A stretch of 64,000 bases of DNA. Origin: Anisus vortex (lineage: Eukaryota > Mollusca > Gastropoda > Planorbidae). Positions within the stretch are counted from its first letter, which is position 1, and each line of letters starts with the position of its first letter. The stretch spans positions 1,117,054-1,181,053 of the forward strand of contig OX421501.1 in NCBI GenBank assembly GCA_949126835.1. Reading direction: 5' to 3'. Under the pieces are notes generated by a model. That model saw only the letters and a program-made list of their open reading frames with translations. It was not told where the DNA came from and made no database searches. Both the position numbers and the translations under genes were made by a program. Shown here one piece after another: positions 43,622 to 55,200 of the stretch.

Positions 43622-43960
43622 GTTAATCTTATCTTATACATTACAAGCGCTCCTTCTATTACTTCTATAAAGAAGATTATTACGTCCTACGCTCATCCGT
43701 GGTCTGAGTCTAGCATCTTGCATTTTGAGAAGTATCTTGCATTTTGAGAAGTGGTTTAGTTACTGATTTTTCATTCAGGCAACCCATTCCATGCCCAGAT
43801 GCCACTCTGGAAAAAAGAGTACTTAAAGCATTTGTTCTTACGAGACAAGAAAAGTGTTTTAGTCTGTATGACTCACATTTGTCCTCTTGCTTGGGTAGTA
43901 GGATTTCATGCTTTTTTATATTGCCACAAAGTAATTCTGCTCCACCACTAGTTGAAGAAA
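43622..43960 (-). mobile_element. LINE 3' fragment (about 340 bp)
   Basis: From ttatcttatacattacaagc through the 3' UTR into the C-terminal part of ORF2 (caacccattccatgcccaga corresponds to the PSGIRAWNGL region). A ctattactt insertion interrupts the ccttctataaag word, and a repeated ttgcattttgagaag lies at about 43715-43752. Confidence 0.7.
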
Positions 43961-44145
43961 AACAATGTTACATTTTAAGCATTAATTTCCAATCCACACA
44001 AATAATTTATTATATATTCCCAAATGAATTATGAATATTAAATGTAATATATAATTATTTTGACAGTTATGTAGGTCAATGTTAAATAATGAATGTATTA
44101 TGTGCATGTAACTTAACAATGGTTAACGTATCTGGTAGCCTCCAC

Positions 44146-44326
44146 CAGGGGTTGGCAACCTACGGATTGTGTGCCAGACTTGGCATGGTGAGGGATTTTC
44201 AAGGGCATGCGACAGACCCCCAAAAGAATTAAGTGCTAGAGCAGGATGCCTTTTAGGCTGTAGGTACCTTGAATAAATTAGAAAACCTACCTTGCTTCAC
44301 TATTATCAAAAGGTTGCTGACTCCTG
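44146..44326. mobile_element. hAT-like MITE with 8-bp target duplication
   Basis: The left end is caggggttggcaacc and the right end complemented is caggagtcagcaacc. Flanks are gcctccac (44138-44145) and gcctacac (44327-44334), an 8-bp duplication with one mismatch. The inside has no ORF. Confidence 0.65.
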
Positions 44327-46588
44327 GCCTACACTGTTAGTAGTGTTAGGCCTTTGGCTCTGCTGCCTATGGCCTATGCCTGGCCAGTATGGCAATGGCC
44401 ATTAGCAATGGTCAATGGTCTCAATAGACGCCAAGATTTAAGACTAATCAGACTAAGACCAATCGGCAGTACTATATTCAATAATATTCTAAGAATCAAG
44501 ACATTTATATTTCAAATAGGCCTACTTAGTAGATCATACTCAGTCTCAGTCATACTCATGACTCATGATACTGCCTAAATTAAAATGATATTTATAATTG
44601 TTATTTAAACAGTAAAGCGCATCTGAATATTTTCAATCATTTTGATTTTGCAAGTTCACTCAGTGCTCTTACCACTCTTAGTATCAACATAAAAAAAAAC
44701 AACCAACTTATCTTAATCTTAGTCAGTCTTAGTCTTAGTAGTCCTAAGTCGCATAAAATGATCAAAGTAAAAGTAGGCTATTAAAAGTAGGCTACAAAGT
44801 ATAAACTAATAAACCACTATAAATAAACCCTACAGCCTATTACTATTACCCTGAGTCCCTGACCTTACGATTTGTAATATTTTTCACGTAACGTGCAATA
44901 TTCAATATAGCCTGCCAGTATACCCCGGTAAATTAAGTAGGCCTACTAGATTTAGGCCTAAATATAAATAATAAATTGGACAGTTTGTTAGGCTACTTTT
45001 TTATGTAGCCAACTAGGCCCTAACTATTTATATTTTTATTTAACAATTTACTAGACTATCCCTATCCTATTTCATTTGTTTTAGCCCATTAAAGATTGAA
45101 AAAAAATGTATTGCCTGAATTCGAGAGCTATAGGAAGATCCATTTTAGAAATGTTCATAAATATATTTTTTAAAACATCAAATTAGTAAGTCAGTTTTGA
45201 ACATAAAAATGTGCTCAATGCTCAACACGGAGAAGTAAACAATAAACAAACATTTTCGGCTCGGTAAAGTGCTTACATAATTGATAGCCATGTCGTTATG
45301 GTCCAATCTTTATCACTTTATTATATCTGATTTTATTAATTTCAATTTAGCCTATTATTTAATTTCATAATATATAATTTTATTGCGTTTTATTCTGAAT
45401 TGGTTAGATTTTGCTTTTGTTGAGATCATTGTGGAAATTGATGTCAGAAATTGTATAGAGAGATCAGTTATTAATTGTGTTAAACACTGATCTATAAAAT
45501 AGAAAATAGGTGGTGTTAAAATCACTGAGCTATATATAATAAGCAATTCATGAACGTGATGTCTAATATATTCTATATGCACAATTTCATTATTGAAATG
45601 ATTACCTTTATTATGATTGTGTTATATTTTAGGCTGTGGATAGGTTCTATTAAAATTAAACCATAACAGTAATTATAAAATTTTGAAAGTGATTTGATTT
45701 TTAAGAAAACTGCATTTTGTTTAAAGTTAAGGAAACATTGAATATACATTATGAAAAAAATATGTTTGAATATAAGAAAAAAAATGTAATCATACATTTT
45801 ATGTCCATTGTTTAAAATTGTAGAGATGGTAGGCCTATATTTAAAATTGAAGAAGATTTAGTAAATCATCCAAATGTTATACTATGGTAATTGTATGGCT
45901 ACTCCTATGAATTTTATTATGTGAATAAACAAATTGAAACAAATTAATTACAAGTTTGGTTGCTATACTTTTAATGTAAATCTCAATACATAATGTAAGC
46001 TCATAACGCATTTCAAATACAGCCTAACTAAAAAGAGCACATAAACCAATTTAAAAATGTAAGAAAAAAATATATTAAGTCCGCATTTGATTTATCATTC
46101 CATGAATATATAGCTCAATGCACTACAGTGCACTTATCTATGTCAAAAAGTCCTCATTTTCTCCTACAATTTACTTCCTTTGACTCGCTTTGAGCACTGC
46201 ATATATTATTATAGCTCAGTGGCAAGGACTACTGAAGACAGGACGCGCAGACTTGAATTTCTGACTTCCTAGCTAAGGCCAGTTTTTTTTAACAGTAGCG
46301 ATACACTCCCTTGGCGCAGTGATATAATGTTAACTATTATTAAGTAACTTACAAAATTCTTTACTAATATGATTCATTGTATTAATGGTTTATGTCATTT
46401 TCATTTATTTAATGACAAAGAACGATCTAATAGCCATTAAAATGTCTTAATAATTACCAAGCATGAACGCACTATTTTTTAAAGAGTCTGAATAGAAGGC
46501 ACAGTTTGGTTACAACATGGATACTTTTTGTTGATATTTTACTTCACTGCGTTTGTTTTCAATTTTTCGATCGTGTATTTTTATCAAA

Positions 46589-46741
46589 ATGCCTAATAAA
46601 TGTGGTGTACTTAATTGTAAAGGTAATTATAATGCTGCCAACAAGTGTCGTTTGTTTAAAGTGCCAAATAGTGCATGTATACCATTATTGAAAGCAGAAA
46701 ATATGAGAGGAGAGCATAATGTTTGTTTATTTTTAACTATC
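46589..46741 (+). pseudogene. THAP-domain exon fragment
   Basis: From ATG 46589: MPNKCGVLNCKGNYNAANKC and then RLFKVPNS. This has the MPxxC and second Cys of a C2CH THAP zinc finger and the F-x-P box near residue 25. The rest of the finger (Cys-x2-His) is missing; the frame runs into unrelated sequence and then into the LINE fragment. It is either a truncated first exon of a P-type transposase or a broken copy of one. Confidence 0.65.
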
Positions 46742-46745
46742 ACAG

Positions 46746-47056
46746 TCTTATCTTATCTTATACATTACAGACGCTCCTTCTATAAAGAAGATTATTGCGT
46801 CCTACGCTCATCCGTGGTCCGAGTCTAGTCTTGCATTTTTATTAATGTTTTAAATGATGTTAGGTTATTGGTTTTCCTGGTTTGTTCAGGCAACCCATTC
46901 CATGCCCGAATGCCACTCGGGAAGAAAGAGTACTTATATGCATTTGTTCTCGCATAAGGGACAAGGAAGGTGTTTTTGTCTTTATGTTTATCTGAGCTTT
47001 GCAACAGATTGTTATTGGGTTGTATTTCTAAATTAGAGTTTAATGCCTTATGTAAA
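46746..47056 (-). mobile_element. LINE 3' fragment inside the P-like element
   Basis: Starts tcttatcttatcttatacat and continues through the LINE 3' UTR into ORF2, almost identical to the full-length copy. Its minus-strand peptide word VPYARTNAYKYSFFPSG is shared. It is young, and it dates the P-like element as older. It ends near ttagagtttaatgccttatg, where a short inverted repeat (aaattagagttta / taaactctaattt) follows. Confidence 0.85.
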
Positions 47057-47944
47057 CTCTAATTTACATTCTTTATATTCCTTGGTCATGAAAACACAAA
47101 TAAATTTTACCATAGATATAGAAATCAAATTATCGTTTTTATAATAATGGTATACATGTACCACTTGGCAAAATTCTCAACCCAAATAATCGACTTACTT
47201 CATAATCACTTTTTTTAGAGGCTGTGCATTTGTCTCTTAATTATGAGCCAGATAAATTGTATGGGTGGGTTACGTTTTTCCCTTTTTAGGTCAAGAAAAA
47301 ACGATTTTTTAGAATTTTTTTTCCACTTTATTTTATTCCTTAGGTGATCCCCCACACGAAACCGTCAACACCAACCGCATATATATATAGGGTATCATGT
47401 GTACGGCCCTAATCATTCAATCATCTAAATAGATCTTAAATAATATTCAAATGCTCTTTTAAACCCTCTCAATCCTAACCCCTCATTAGTAAACGGCCCT
47501 GCACATTAACATTATTGACATTATTGACATTAATTATGTTAGTTACGTAATAATAGTTTACTTCATATATAAGAGCGACAAGGGAGTGTATCGCTACTGT
47601 TAAAAAAAACTGGCCTTAGCTAGCTAAGTCAGAAATTCAAGTCTGCGCGTCCTGTCTTCAGTAGTCCTTGCTCAGTGGTTAAAAAAATCTAAGTCTAGGT
47701 CACTAATCTATATAAAATGAGGTAGGCTTACCAGCCACTGATCTTGAATGTAGCCTACTTATGCACAATAATTATTATTATACACAACAATTAATAATAT
47801 ATAGTCTAACTTATTATGAAATAACGATTTACGGAGGCGAGTTATAGCTTGATGCACAGAAACAAACGTATGAGGCCCAAATTATATAAGCCTAAGATAA
47901 TAATACATTCGTATAAATAGAACATCGCCACAAAAACTAAAATC

Positions 47945-48215
47945 TTCTTCTTTTTATATGTTACAGATGCTCTTTCTAGTTAGAAGATTGTTGCGTCCCA
48001 CGTGTACGTATCTGATTATATACAATTTTAAATGATCGGTTACTGATTTTCCTGTTTTTTTCAGGCTACCCATTCAAAGTCCGGGTGCCTTTCGCAAGAA
48101 AGAGTAGGCTACTTTTGTGTAGGCTATTTAATCTTGCATATGGAATATGGGATTATGTATCATTATGTCGTTATATGTTTTTCTAAGCATTGTAATAGAT
48201 TTTCTACACATTTTT
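47945..48215 (-). mobile_element. LINE 3' fragment, decayed
   Basis: Words tgttacagatgctctttcta, agaagattgttgcgtcccac and caggctacccattcaaagtc align with the LINE 3' end and ORF2 end, with many changes. Confidence 0.55.
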
Positions 48216-49084
48216 TTTTAATTTCCGAAAACTAAGCTGTTTTTATGTATGCCCAAACTAGTTTATGCATATATATTCTGTTGTTACAATGATAAATCGA
48301 TAAAATAAATAAATTATTAAAGTCCTTTGAAAAAAACAACAACATAACTATAAGGAACGCAGAAACGCAACAAACAACAAAACAACAACACAAACAAAAG
48401 AACAAAAAAAAAGCTTTATAATAACATGAACAATAGTTGAATAACAATTGTGGGCTACAAATTTAAGTTCTAACAAGAGTTATAAGAAGAATATAACACA
48501 ATAATCGCCCAGCTGCTCCAAGCAGTCCACTCCAATTAGTGGGACAGTCTAGCAGACCCCAACCCACCCCTGTCGCATCGCACCACTGTTATACTCTAGA
48601 TTAAATTCATACAAGTTCACGTGAACATTCACTCCCAAACATTGTTCGAACAACAACTAGCACATGCCTACTACCCTTACCCCCCCCCCCCCACGCACAC
48701 ACAAACACTCTGAAGCTATACGTAGCCTACCATCAAGCCACTATCAAACCACGTCAACACAACCATATGCTGACACACGTTATGACAACACAGTGTCTTA
48801 AAAAGGTTGAATTAGCCACCTGTCGATTTGGCTCTTTAAAAAAAACGACTAAATATATATACATTCAAATAAAACAAATACATATTAACATAGGTGCGCA
48901 TATCAAAACTCACTGTGTACATTCTTTACATCATTCAGACAACTATTCCAATTATACCAATTTTATCTGATCTAGATCTATATATAGAACAATATAAGTG
49001 AAGCAGAGAGCATACGTTTATGTTGCCATATCATCTGTAAGGTGATGTGTGGCTCGCATTACAATAATTGTCACATACGCATTC

Positions 49085-49180
49085 CCTAATGACTGCATGT
49101 ATATATAAGCTTATAAAGGCTACCCATTAGTCTTGACAAAAATTTGAACCCGGGACAATCATCGGTACGACAGAACAGTC
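49085..49180 (-). repeat. tRNA-like SINE fragment
   Basis: The minus strand reads gtgatcggactgttctgtcg, then gtcccgggttcaaattt, which resembles a B box (GGTTCAAAT). Only one copy is seen, so the family is uncertain. Confidence 0.35.
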
Positions 49181-49299
49181 CGATCACATGGAAAGAAATA
49201 TTTAACAATGCTTTGGTGGTCACTGGTCATCCAATTGTTCTAAAGCGTATTCTTATTAAGATAGGCCTAGATGGTCAGACCTTTTTATTATAATAAATT

Positions 49300-49440
49300 A
49301 AAAATAATAATTATATTTGTATAACGCTGCTAACAAACATAATGTAAGCTTAGAGTGCATTTAACATTGAGCAACAAACAAGCAAAAAACACGGATATAA
49401 TTCTCTAGGCTGAAAAGGATACACAGCAAAACTAATAATT
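49300..49440 (+). repeat. Unclassified repeat (gctcagagcgcattta family)
   Basis: Has atatttgtataacgctgcta and gtaagcttagagtgcattta, then acacggatataattctctag, matching 42616-42790. A LINE ORF2 fragment follows directly. Confidence 0.5.
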
Positions 49441-49454
49441 TAAAAACTTTACAA

Positions 49455-49606
49455 ACTTATATGCATTTGTTCTCGCATAAGGGACAAGGAAAGTGTTTTT
49501 GTCTTTATATTTATCTGAGCTTTGCAACAGGTTGTTATTGTGTTGTATTTCTAAATTAGAGTTTAATGCCTTATTTATTATTACTATTTTACTCTTTGCA
49601 TAGGAC
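49455..49606 (-). mobile_element. LINE ORF2 fragment without the 3' UTR
   Basis: Covers the part encoding KSKIVIINKALNSNLEIQ and FLVPYARTNAYK (minus strand). Unlike the other copies it lacks the 3' tail, so it is a piece of a larger deleted copy or was trimmed afterwards. Confidence 0.7.
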
Positions 49607-50177
49607 AAAGCAAATAAAGGTAGCATTAATTTTAACCATTTTAATATAAAAGTAAAACAGTAAGGTTCTAAAAAGGAATGTTTAACAAAGGTAGAGACTT
49701 AAATTTGTAGCGACTTGTTGATGTTCTAGCTGGTCGTCATGCAAATCATTCGGCTATCAGGCAAAACAATATTAGCATAAAATAAAAAAAAAAAAAAAAA
49801 ATTCACACACTTATTAAGTAAAATCTTGAAGAAAACTCACTCTCTGACCTCGACAAGTTATTTCCCCTGAAAAATTAGAACGGTGTACAACAGCTTACAC
49901 AAGCCCACTCCACCCCAAAGCAAGAAACTATAAAGCGAAACAGAGGCGTAGCTCCAGTTTGTCAACCATATATCCCAGAAATCTTATGAAATTATTTGTT
50001 TGAGGGCGCACATTAGATCTAGTATTCCTGCTCCATGGCGATAGGGCGCAATATTTCCCTTAAAGTGGCTCTGATCAACAGTACTATGAAAACGAATCAC
50101 CCCTTAAAATTTTTGTTTTAAACAGCACAGAAGTAAAGCGCTACAGTGTTAACGCCCCTGCACAACAAACAAAGACA

Positions 50178-50305
50178 GAGAACACGCATCCGAGTAAAAG
50201 TGTGCTGGTTTAGTTTGAATCTCGCTCTGTATAGTTAGTTATTGAGAACACGCATCCGAGTAAAAGTGTGCTGGTTTAGTTTGAATCTCGCTCTGTATAG
50301 TTATT
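50178..50305 (+). repeat. 66-bp direct duplication upstream of the NRF gene
   Basis: Starts at 50178 and 50244, each beginning gagaacacgcatccgagtaa and ending ctcgctctgtatagtta. It lies 160-290 bp before the ATG, probably in the 5' UTR or promoter of the NRF gene. Confidence 0.85.
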
Positions 50306-50464
50306 CGTGTGTTTGTTGACACATGAATCCGATTCAGCTAAATGATAGAGAGTTTGTTATGTTTCAGTTGGACATCGTATAGATCTAAATATTTATATGC
50401 TTTTGAATGTGATTAAAAACTCTCCTTTGTAGAATTGAAGGAAAACAAATTTAAGGAATTGAAA

Positions 50465-52280
50465 ATGAATATGTGTTCTGCCATATTGTGTTTGATCCTA
50501 CTTTCGATTTTTTCAATTAGGCCGTCGACAGAAGATGAAATAATAAATGGTTCACCGGACACCTGGTTGATGAAAAGCAGTATCTATAAAGAGATTCAAC
50601 GTCTTGGACCCAGTATTGTATACCGGAGAGATTTGTTGGATTACATCAACTCGATTGAATATATAAGAAAGGATGGCGACTATTTCAAGGACACGTTGAG
50701 TTCTGACTTTCAAATAAAATATACCGGTATTAGAAATGGATCATTTAATGGTTCGTTGGATGTTGTTCATGGAAAATCCGAACTGCCCAGTTATACCACG
50801 GAATCGATTCAAAAAGGGGGGATAAACGAATCTATTCTAAATGCAATATGCTTAGCACATTTAAAGCAGCTGATTCGTGGGCTGAGTATGTCGGAGTATT
50901 GGGCCTTGACAGGTTTGTATTATATTAGATTATTAAAATCTGCTATTGATGATTAAAATGGGTTTGCGAACTTTTTGTTTTGATTTTTTAAATAGTGATA
51001 ATAGATCACACTTTAGAAAAATGCTAAAGATACACAAAGCATAATTTTAATTTAGAAGAATTTTGTTTAAATCGACAATTAATAAGTGAGGCTAGCTGGT
51101 CCTGTGGTTAGTTCACCGAATTGTCAACAAAATGGCCCGGGTTCTAGCCGTGCCGCGGACCAATCCCTGTCGCCCTGCAGGAGTTTTGTGCCTAGTGGAC
51201 GATGTAATTCTATCAAATATCAAATCATTTTAAGAGAAGTAGGCTTATTATATATAATTATAGGCTTAGTGCGAGTGGGCATAGCTAGCCAATGTAAACT
51301 TAGACTTAGACCTAAGACCTAATTATAGTAGCCTACCTAATGAAAACATAAGCCTAGGCCTATATAAAAATATTTTTCGAATAAATATTTGTGTTTATTC
51401 CGAAAGCTATTGATTCTTGGGGAAAACCAGGTCCGTCTTTACTTGAAGGAAGATTGAATTTAGTTGGCAATTATCGGCAGTGTCGTATTGTGCAAGGAAA
51501 AGACAGAAATGGCACTTTGGGTGGATTCAAGGGAAACTACTGTGTCATGAAAATAAAATTAAACAAGACGCAGGTAACAGCTATCTTTAACATACAAATA
51601 TAAACATACCGATTCTTGAGATGATTTAAAAATATTGTAAAAAAATTTGTTGATTTTAAAATTCGCCCATGTGTCTGCAGATATACCATAATAAAATTAG
51701 AAAAAAAAGATCAAAAGTAAAACTTTTGATTTAATTAAAACATTTGTCTCTCTTTCTCTCTAGACTTTAGAGTTTAGACTACTTTAGACTTTAGACCTAT
51801 TATCTAATAGTTATATATGCATTATAGTATATTTGGATCTCATTTCATTGAGTACTAGTCTACTATACTTCAATAAACTTTTTTTTTAAGGCCAATCTTG
51901 CGTCATTTCAGCCAGAAAGTACAATTATCCAGCTTGGTTCATGCTATCCAGAATCTTGTTTAGAGCAAGAAATAAATCTTCTTCTGCAGGCGGGTATGTA
52001 TAATATAGAAAATAGATGTAAAATATGACAGTAATAAAAAGATTTGTTGCCAATAACAACACATTCTCTTAAATTTTCATCCTTACCCAACAACTTTTTA
52101 ACAAGTTTTTCAATGGGAAATAATGTAGAAAACATGGGTTGTTTTATTAATTTTCTATTTAATTGGTTTTATCAAAATCCAAGGACTGGAATTGTTGAAT
52201 TTGACTTCAAGCTTTGTTGCCATTGAGACTGAATGCCACACAGATGAAAGGGAGATCACCAATGCTACTATAGCCTCTGT
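50465..52280 (+). CDS. NRF gene exons 1-4: signal peptide and extracellular NRF domain
   Basis: Residues 1 to about 271. After the signal peptide comes a region typical of the NRF domain: AIDSWGKPGPSLLEGRLNLV then GNYRQC, a conserved Cys pattern (YRQC, NYC, GSCYPESC, ETEC) and several N-glycosylation sites (NGS, NES, NKT, NAT). The four exons join in phases 1, 0, 1 and 2. The domain should face the outside or the ER lumen, with disulphides between the Cys residues. Confidence 0.9.
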
Positions 52281-55200
52281 GTAAGTGAACTTTGGTGTTA
52301 GGTGTATTTATGCCTGTATCTTACACTTAACATTTATAGCTTTTGTGTTCAGAACTGAAGTAAAAGATAAGTTTTGTTTTAGACATATTAAGGAAAAAAT
52401 ATATAAAGGTAGTTAATAAACAAGCATCGTAGTAAAAAAATTTCCAAAGGTATCATTTTTAGATTCATTTGGTTAGTAAAGCAACACTTACTAGTTTTCA
52501 TGTCATGGCATACAAGAGGGATTGTGTGGCCAACACATTGGCAAATCACCATTACATTTCCCCAACTCATGTCAGTTATTCATCTGAGCTGGGTATATAG
52601 ACTCAAGGAACACCATCCAAACCGCGGGGGAAGACACCTTGTGTTTAATCCCAAAAATGCGAACATTACTTCCATTGACCACCATGTCCCCTGCTTTATA
52701 TCTTTTTTAAGAATTTTCTTCCAGAGTGGCATTTGGGCATGAAATGGGTTGCCTGAACAAACCAGGAAAACCGGTAGCTTAACATCATTTAAAACATTAA
52801 TGAAGATGCAAGACTAGACTCGGACCACGGATGAGCGTAGGACACAATAATCTTCTTTATAAAAGGAGCGTCTGTAATATATAAGATAAGATTCTTCTTG
52901 AGTTTGAATACCAATTACTGGTTTAAAAATATGAAAATTGAAATAATACAACGATTTTGTATTTTACAAATATTGAACAAAAATCGTAGCGGGTCACAAT
53001 TTTTGTCTTATTTAAATCCATAGAATACTAGCTTCAATTATTGGTGTAGCCATGGTTTTGGGCAGTCTCTATGATGTGTTCTATGTCCAGCGCATGGAGA
53101 AGAAGCTAACTAGTGCCAAAGAAGGTGCCTCACCAGGAGAGGATGATGATAAGGTAATCATCAAAGAAGGCAAAAGAGAATTGACAAGAGAAACTTGCAC
53201 CAAGAGAATGTCATCGCTGCTGCAAGAAAAGTTGAACAGAAAGAAAACAGAATCTCACGTGAACATTGTGTCCAGCTCTGAAACAGATCCATTGTTAAGT
53301 GAAGCATCACATTATAAAGAGAACTTGCACAAAGGTAGATATACAAAGGAAAGAAAAAGTTTCTTTTAGATTTTATTATAAACCAAACGTTGACTATGTA
53401 TTTAATTTGCTTAGTGCGGTCAAAGCTTGAATGAAATAAAACAAAATAATATATTTAAAGTTAGAAATATATTAGGCATCATCGATATAGTCAATAATCT
53501 TAGGCTGGCTGATCCTCTGGCTAGTACACCAGACTGTCAGCATTAACAGCCTGTGTACTAGCCCTGCTGACACCTAATCTCTGCCGCCTTGCAGAGTTTT
53601 TGGCCAAGGGTGTAATAATTATCCTCTATCTAGAAGGAACGTCTGTAAACTTTAAAGTCAAGTCTAATACAAAACTGAAGTATTTTGTTTATTTCTTCAC
53701 TCCATTGTCTTTGAGTAACACTATTTGGTCTATCTTCTCTATAGCTCTCAGCAATATCAACTAACTCCAGCATTGACCAATCAATCAATTCCTTTCCCAG
53801 CGGGCACACCACCTCATATCTTCCACTCCACTGTTTTTGTGGTTTCCACGTTTTCCCCTTGTCGATACGACAAGGTCTGCCCGCTGGTTTGGGTCTTTAT
53901 CTTTAGGGCCTCAACCATGTTTGTCTACTCCTCCCGGTCAGCATCAGTCTAGTTAAATCTCATTTCCTCCAGGTCTTGTCTGCAGATTTCTTCCAAGTCT
54001 TTGTGGCTGAATTTTTCTTCAGATTCTCTTGTCTACTATATATATAGGCCTGCTTTAATATAATTGAAAAAAAACACTTCAGTTTCTTCTTTGTATTTCA
54101 GATCAAAACATGAATCCCAAAGTCGTGTGTACAGTTTTACTTGCCTTCTCTGTCTTCACTAATGGTTCTAAACTTTTGAGCACACAGAAGTCCCCGGACA
54201 CGCTGTCAGCAATAAGTGGAATTCGTTTTCTCAGCATGACCTGGGTGATACTTGGCCACACCTACACTTATGGTTATGAAAAATTTGGTCAGTGTTTTTT
54301 GTTTGTCAAATATAAAATAATAAAATACAGATGATTCTGAATTTTGACATCAAATTCTGACTAACATTGCCGCTTCACAGGGAATCATAGATCTGCTCTG
54401 TTCTCTATCTTCCAGTTACCAAATTACTAACTTATCATCTCCAATTTTAATATCACATGAACACTATGAACATATTAACATTCATGAACATTTCAATATT
54501 TCTTTTTAAATCCATTCTTCTTTTACTATTCAATTTTTGCTCAGCACCAGTGTGTTCTTAGTTTGCCATTCTCAGAGGCTTAGCTATAAAGGTTTGCTAG
54601 AGGGGTACATATGTCCCAGGGTACCGTGGTAGAGGGACACCAAAATGAGGCATGCAATAGAGGGGGCACTAATTTTATAGTTCTTCCTCAGGCACAAATA
54701 AGCCTAGCTATTTTCTGGCCTAACTGAAGTAATAAAGTTCAAATCTAGGTTAAACCTATTTTTGTTCTTGAGACTGGAAGATGCCCCTTGATTCTACTCA
54801 TCTCTAGTTGGTAGGCCTACCTGACATTCTGACATTAGTTGGGGGGAAAGTTAACTGGCTTGGCATTGTGCTGGCCACACAATCTCAATGTATGTCATGG
54901 CTGCAGAAACTGATCCCACTGACTTATAAGATATGAAAGGGATACTTTACTTACTTTAACTACACCCATGTCCAGTTGTGTCAGAAAACTTAAACTTAGT
55001 CTAATATTGTTTGTTTTTGCAGCCAATGCAGTGACAGAATTTCCAATACTACTTCGTCGTTGGCCAACAGATGCCATTTCCAATAGCTTTGTATCTGTAG
55101 ACACTTTCTTTGCCCTCAGGTAATACTGCATAAGCAAAATTTAGTTTATGTTCAGAAAAATGTTCATTGACAGGGCATTATCCTCAGAGACTAAGAAATT

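Larger units (their letters stand above)
46223..47670 (+). mobile_element. P-element-like transposon relic with THAP exon (1448 bp)
   Basis: Terminal inverted repeats of 91 bp (46223-46313) and 92 bp (47579-47670) start caaggactactgaagacagg on both strands and differ by about two bases and one indel. They are flanked by a perfect 8-bp duplication, ctcagtgg, at 46215-46222 and 47671-47678. Inside is the start of a THAP DNA-binding domain at 46589. A THAP domain with 8-bp duplications is the signature of the P superfamily. The transposase core is absent, and a LINE fragment has inserted at 46746. Confidence 0.82.
39309..50464. other. Gene-free region between PRPF38B and the NRF gene
   Basis: Holds the PRPF38B 3' UTR (AATAAA at 39537), then repeats only: SINE 3, LINE 3' fragments, hAT-like MITEs, a P-like element and unclassified repeats, listed separately. 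The small frames at 43.7, 45.4 and 48.8 kb have no recognisable domain. Confidence 0.7.

Noticed and set aside
43744..44034. 96-codon frame
   Set aside because: Antisense of a LINE 3' fragment running into AT-rich DNA.
46854..47036. 60-codon plus-strand frame also found, identical, opposite the LINE at 30457-30639
   Set aside because: It is the antisense of LINE ORF2, so its recurrence reflects copies of the LINE and not a gene.
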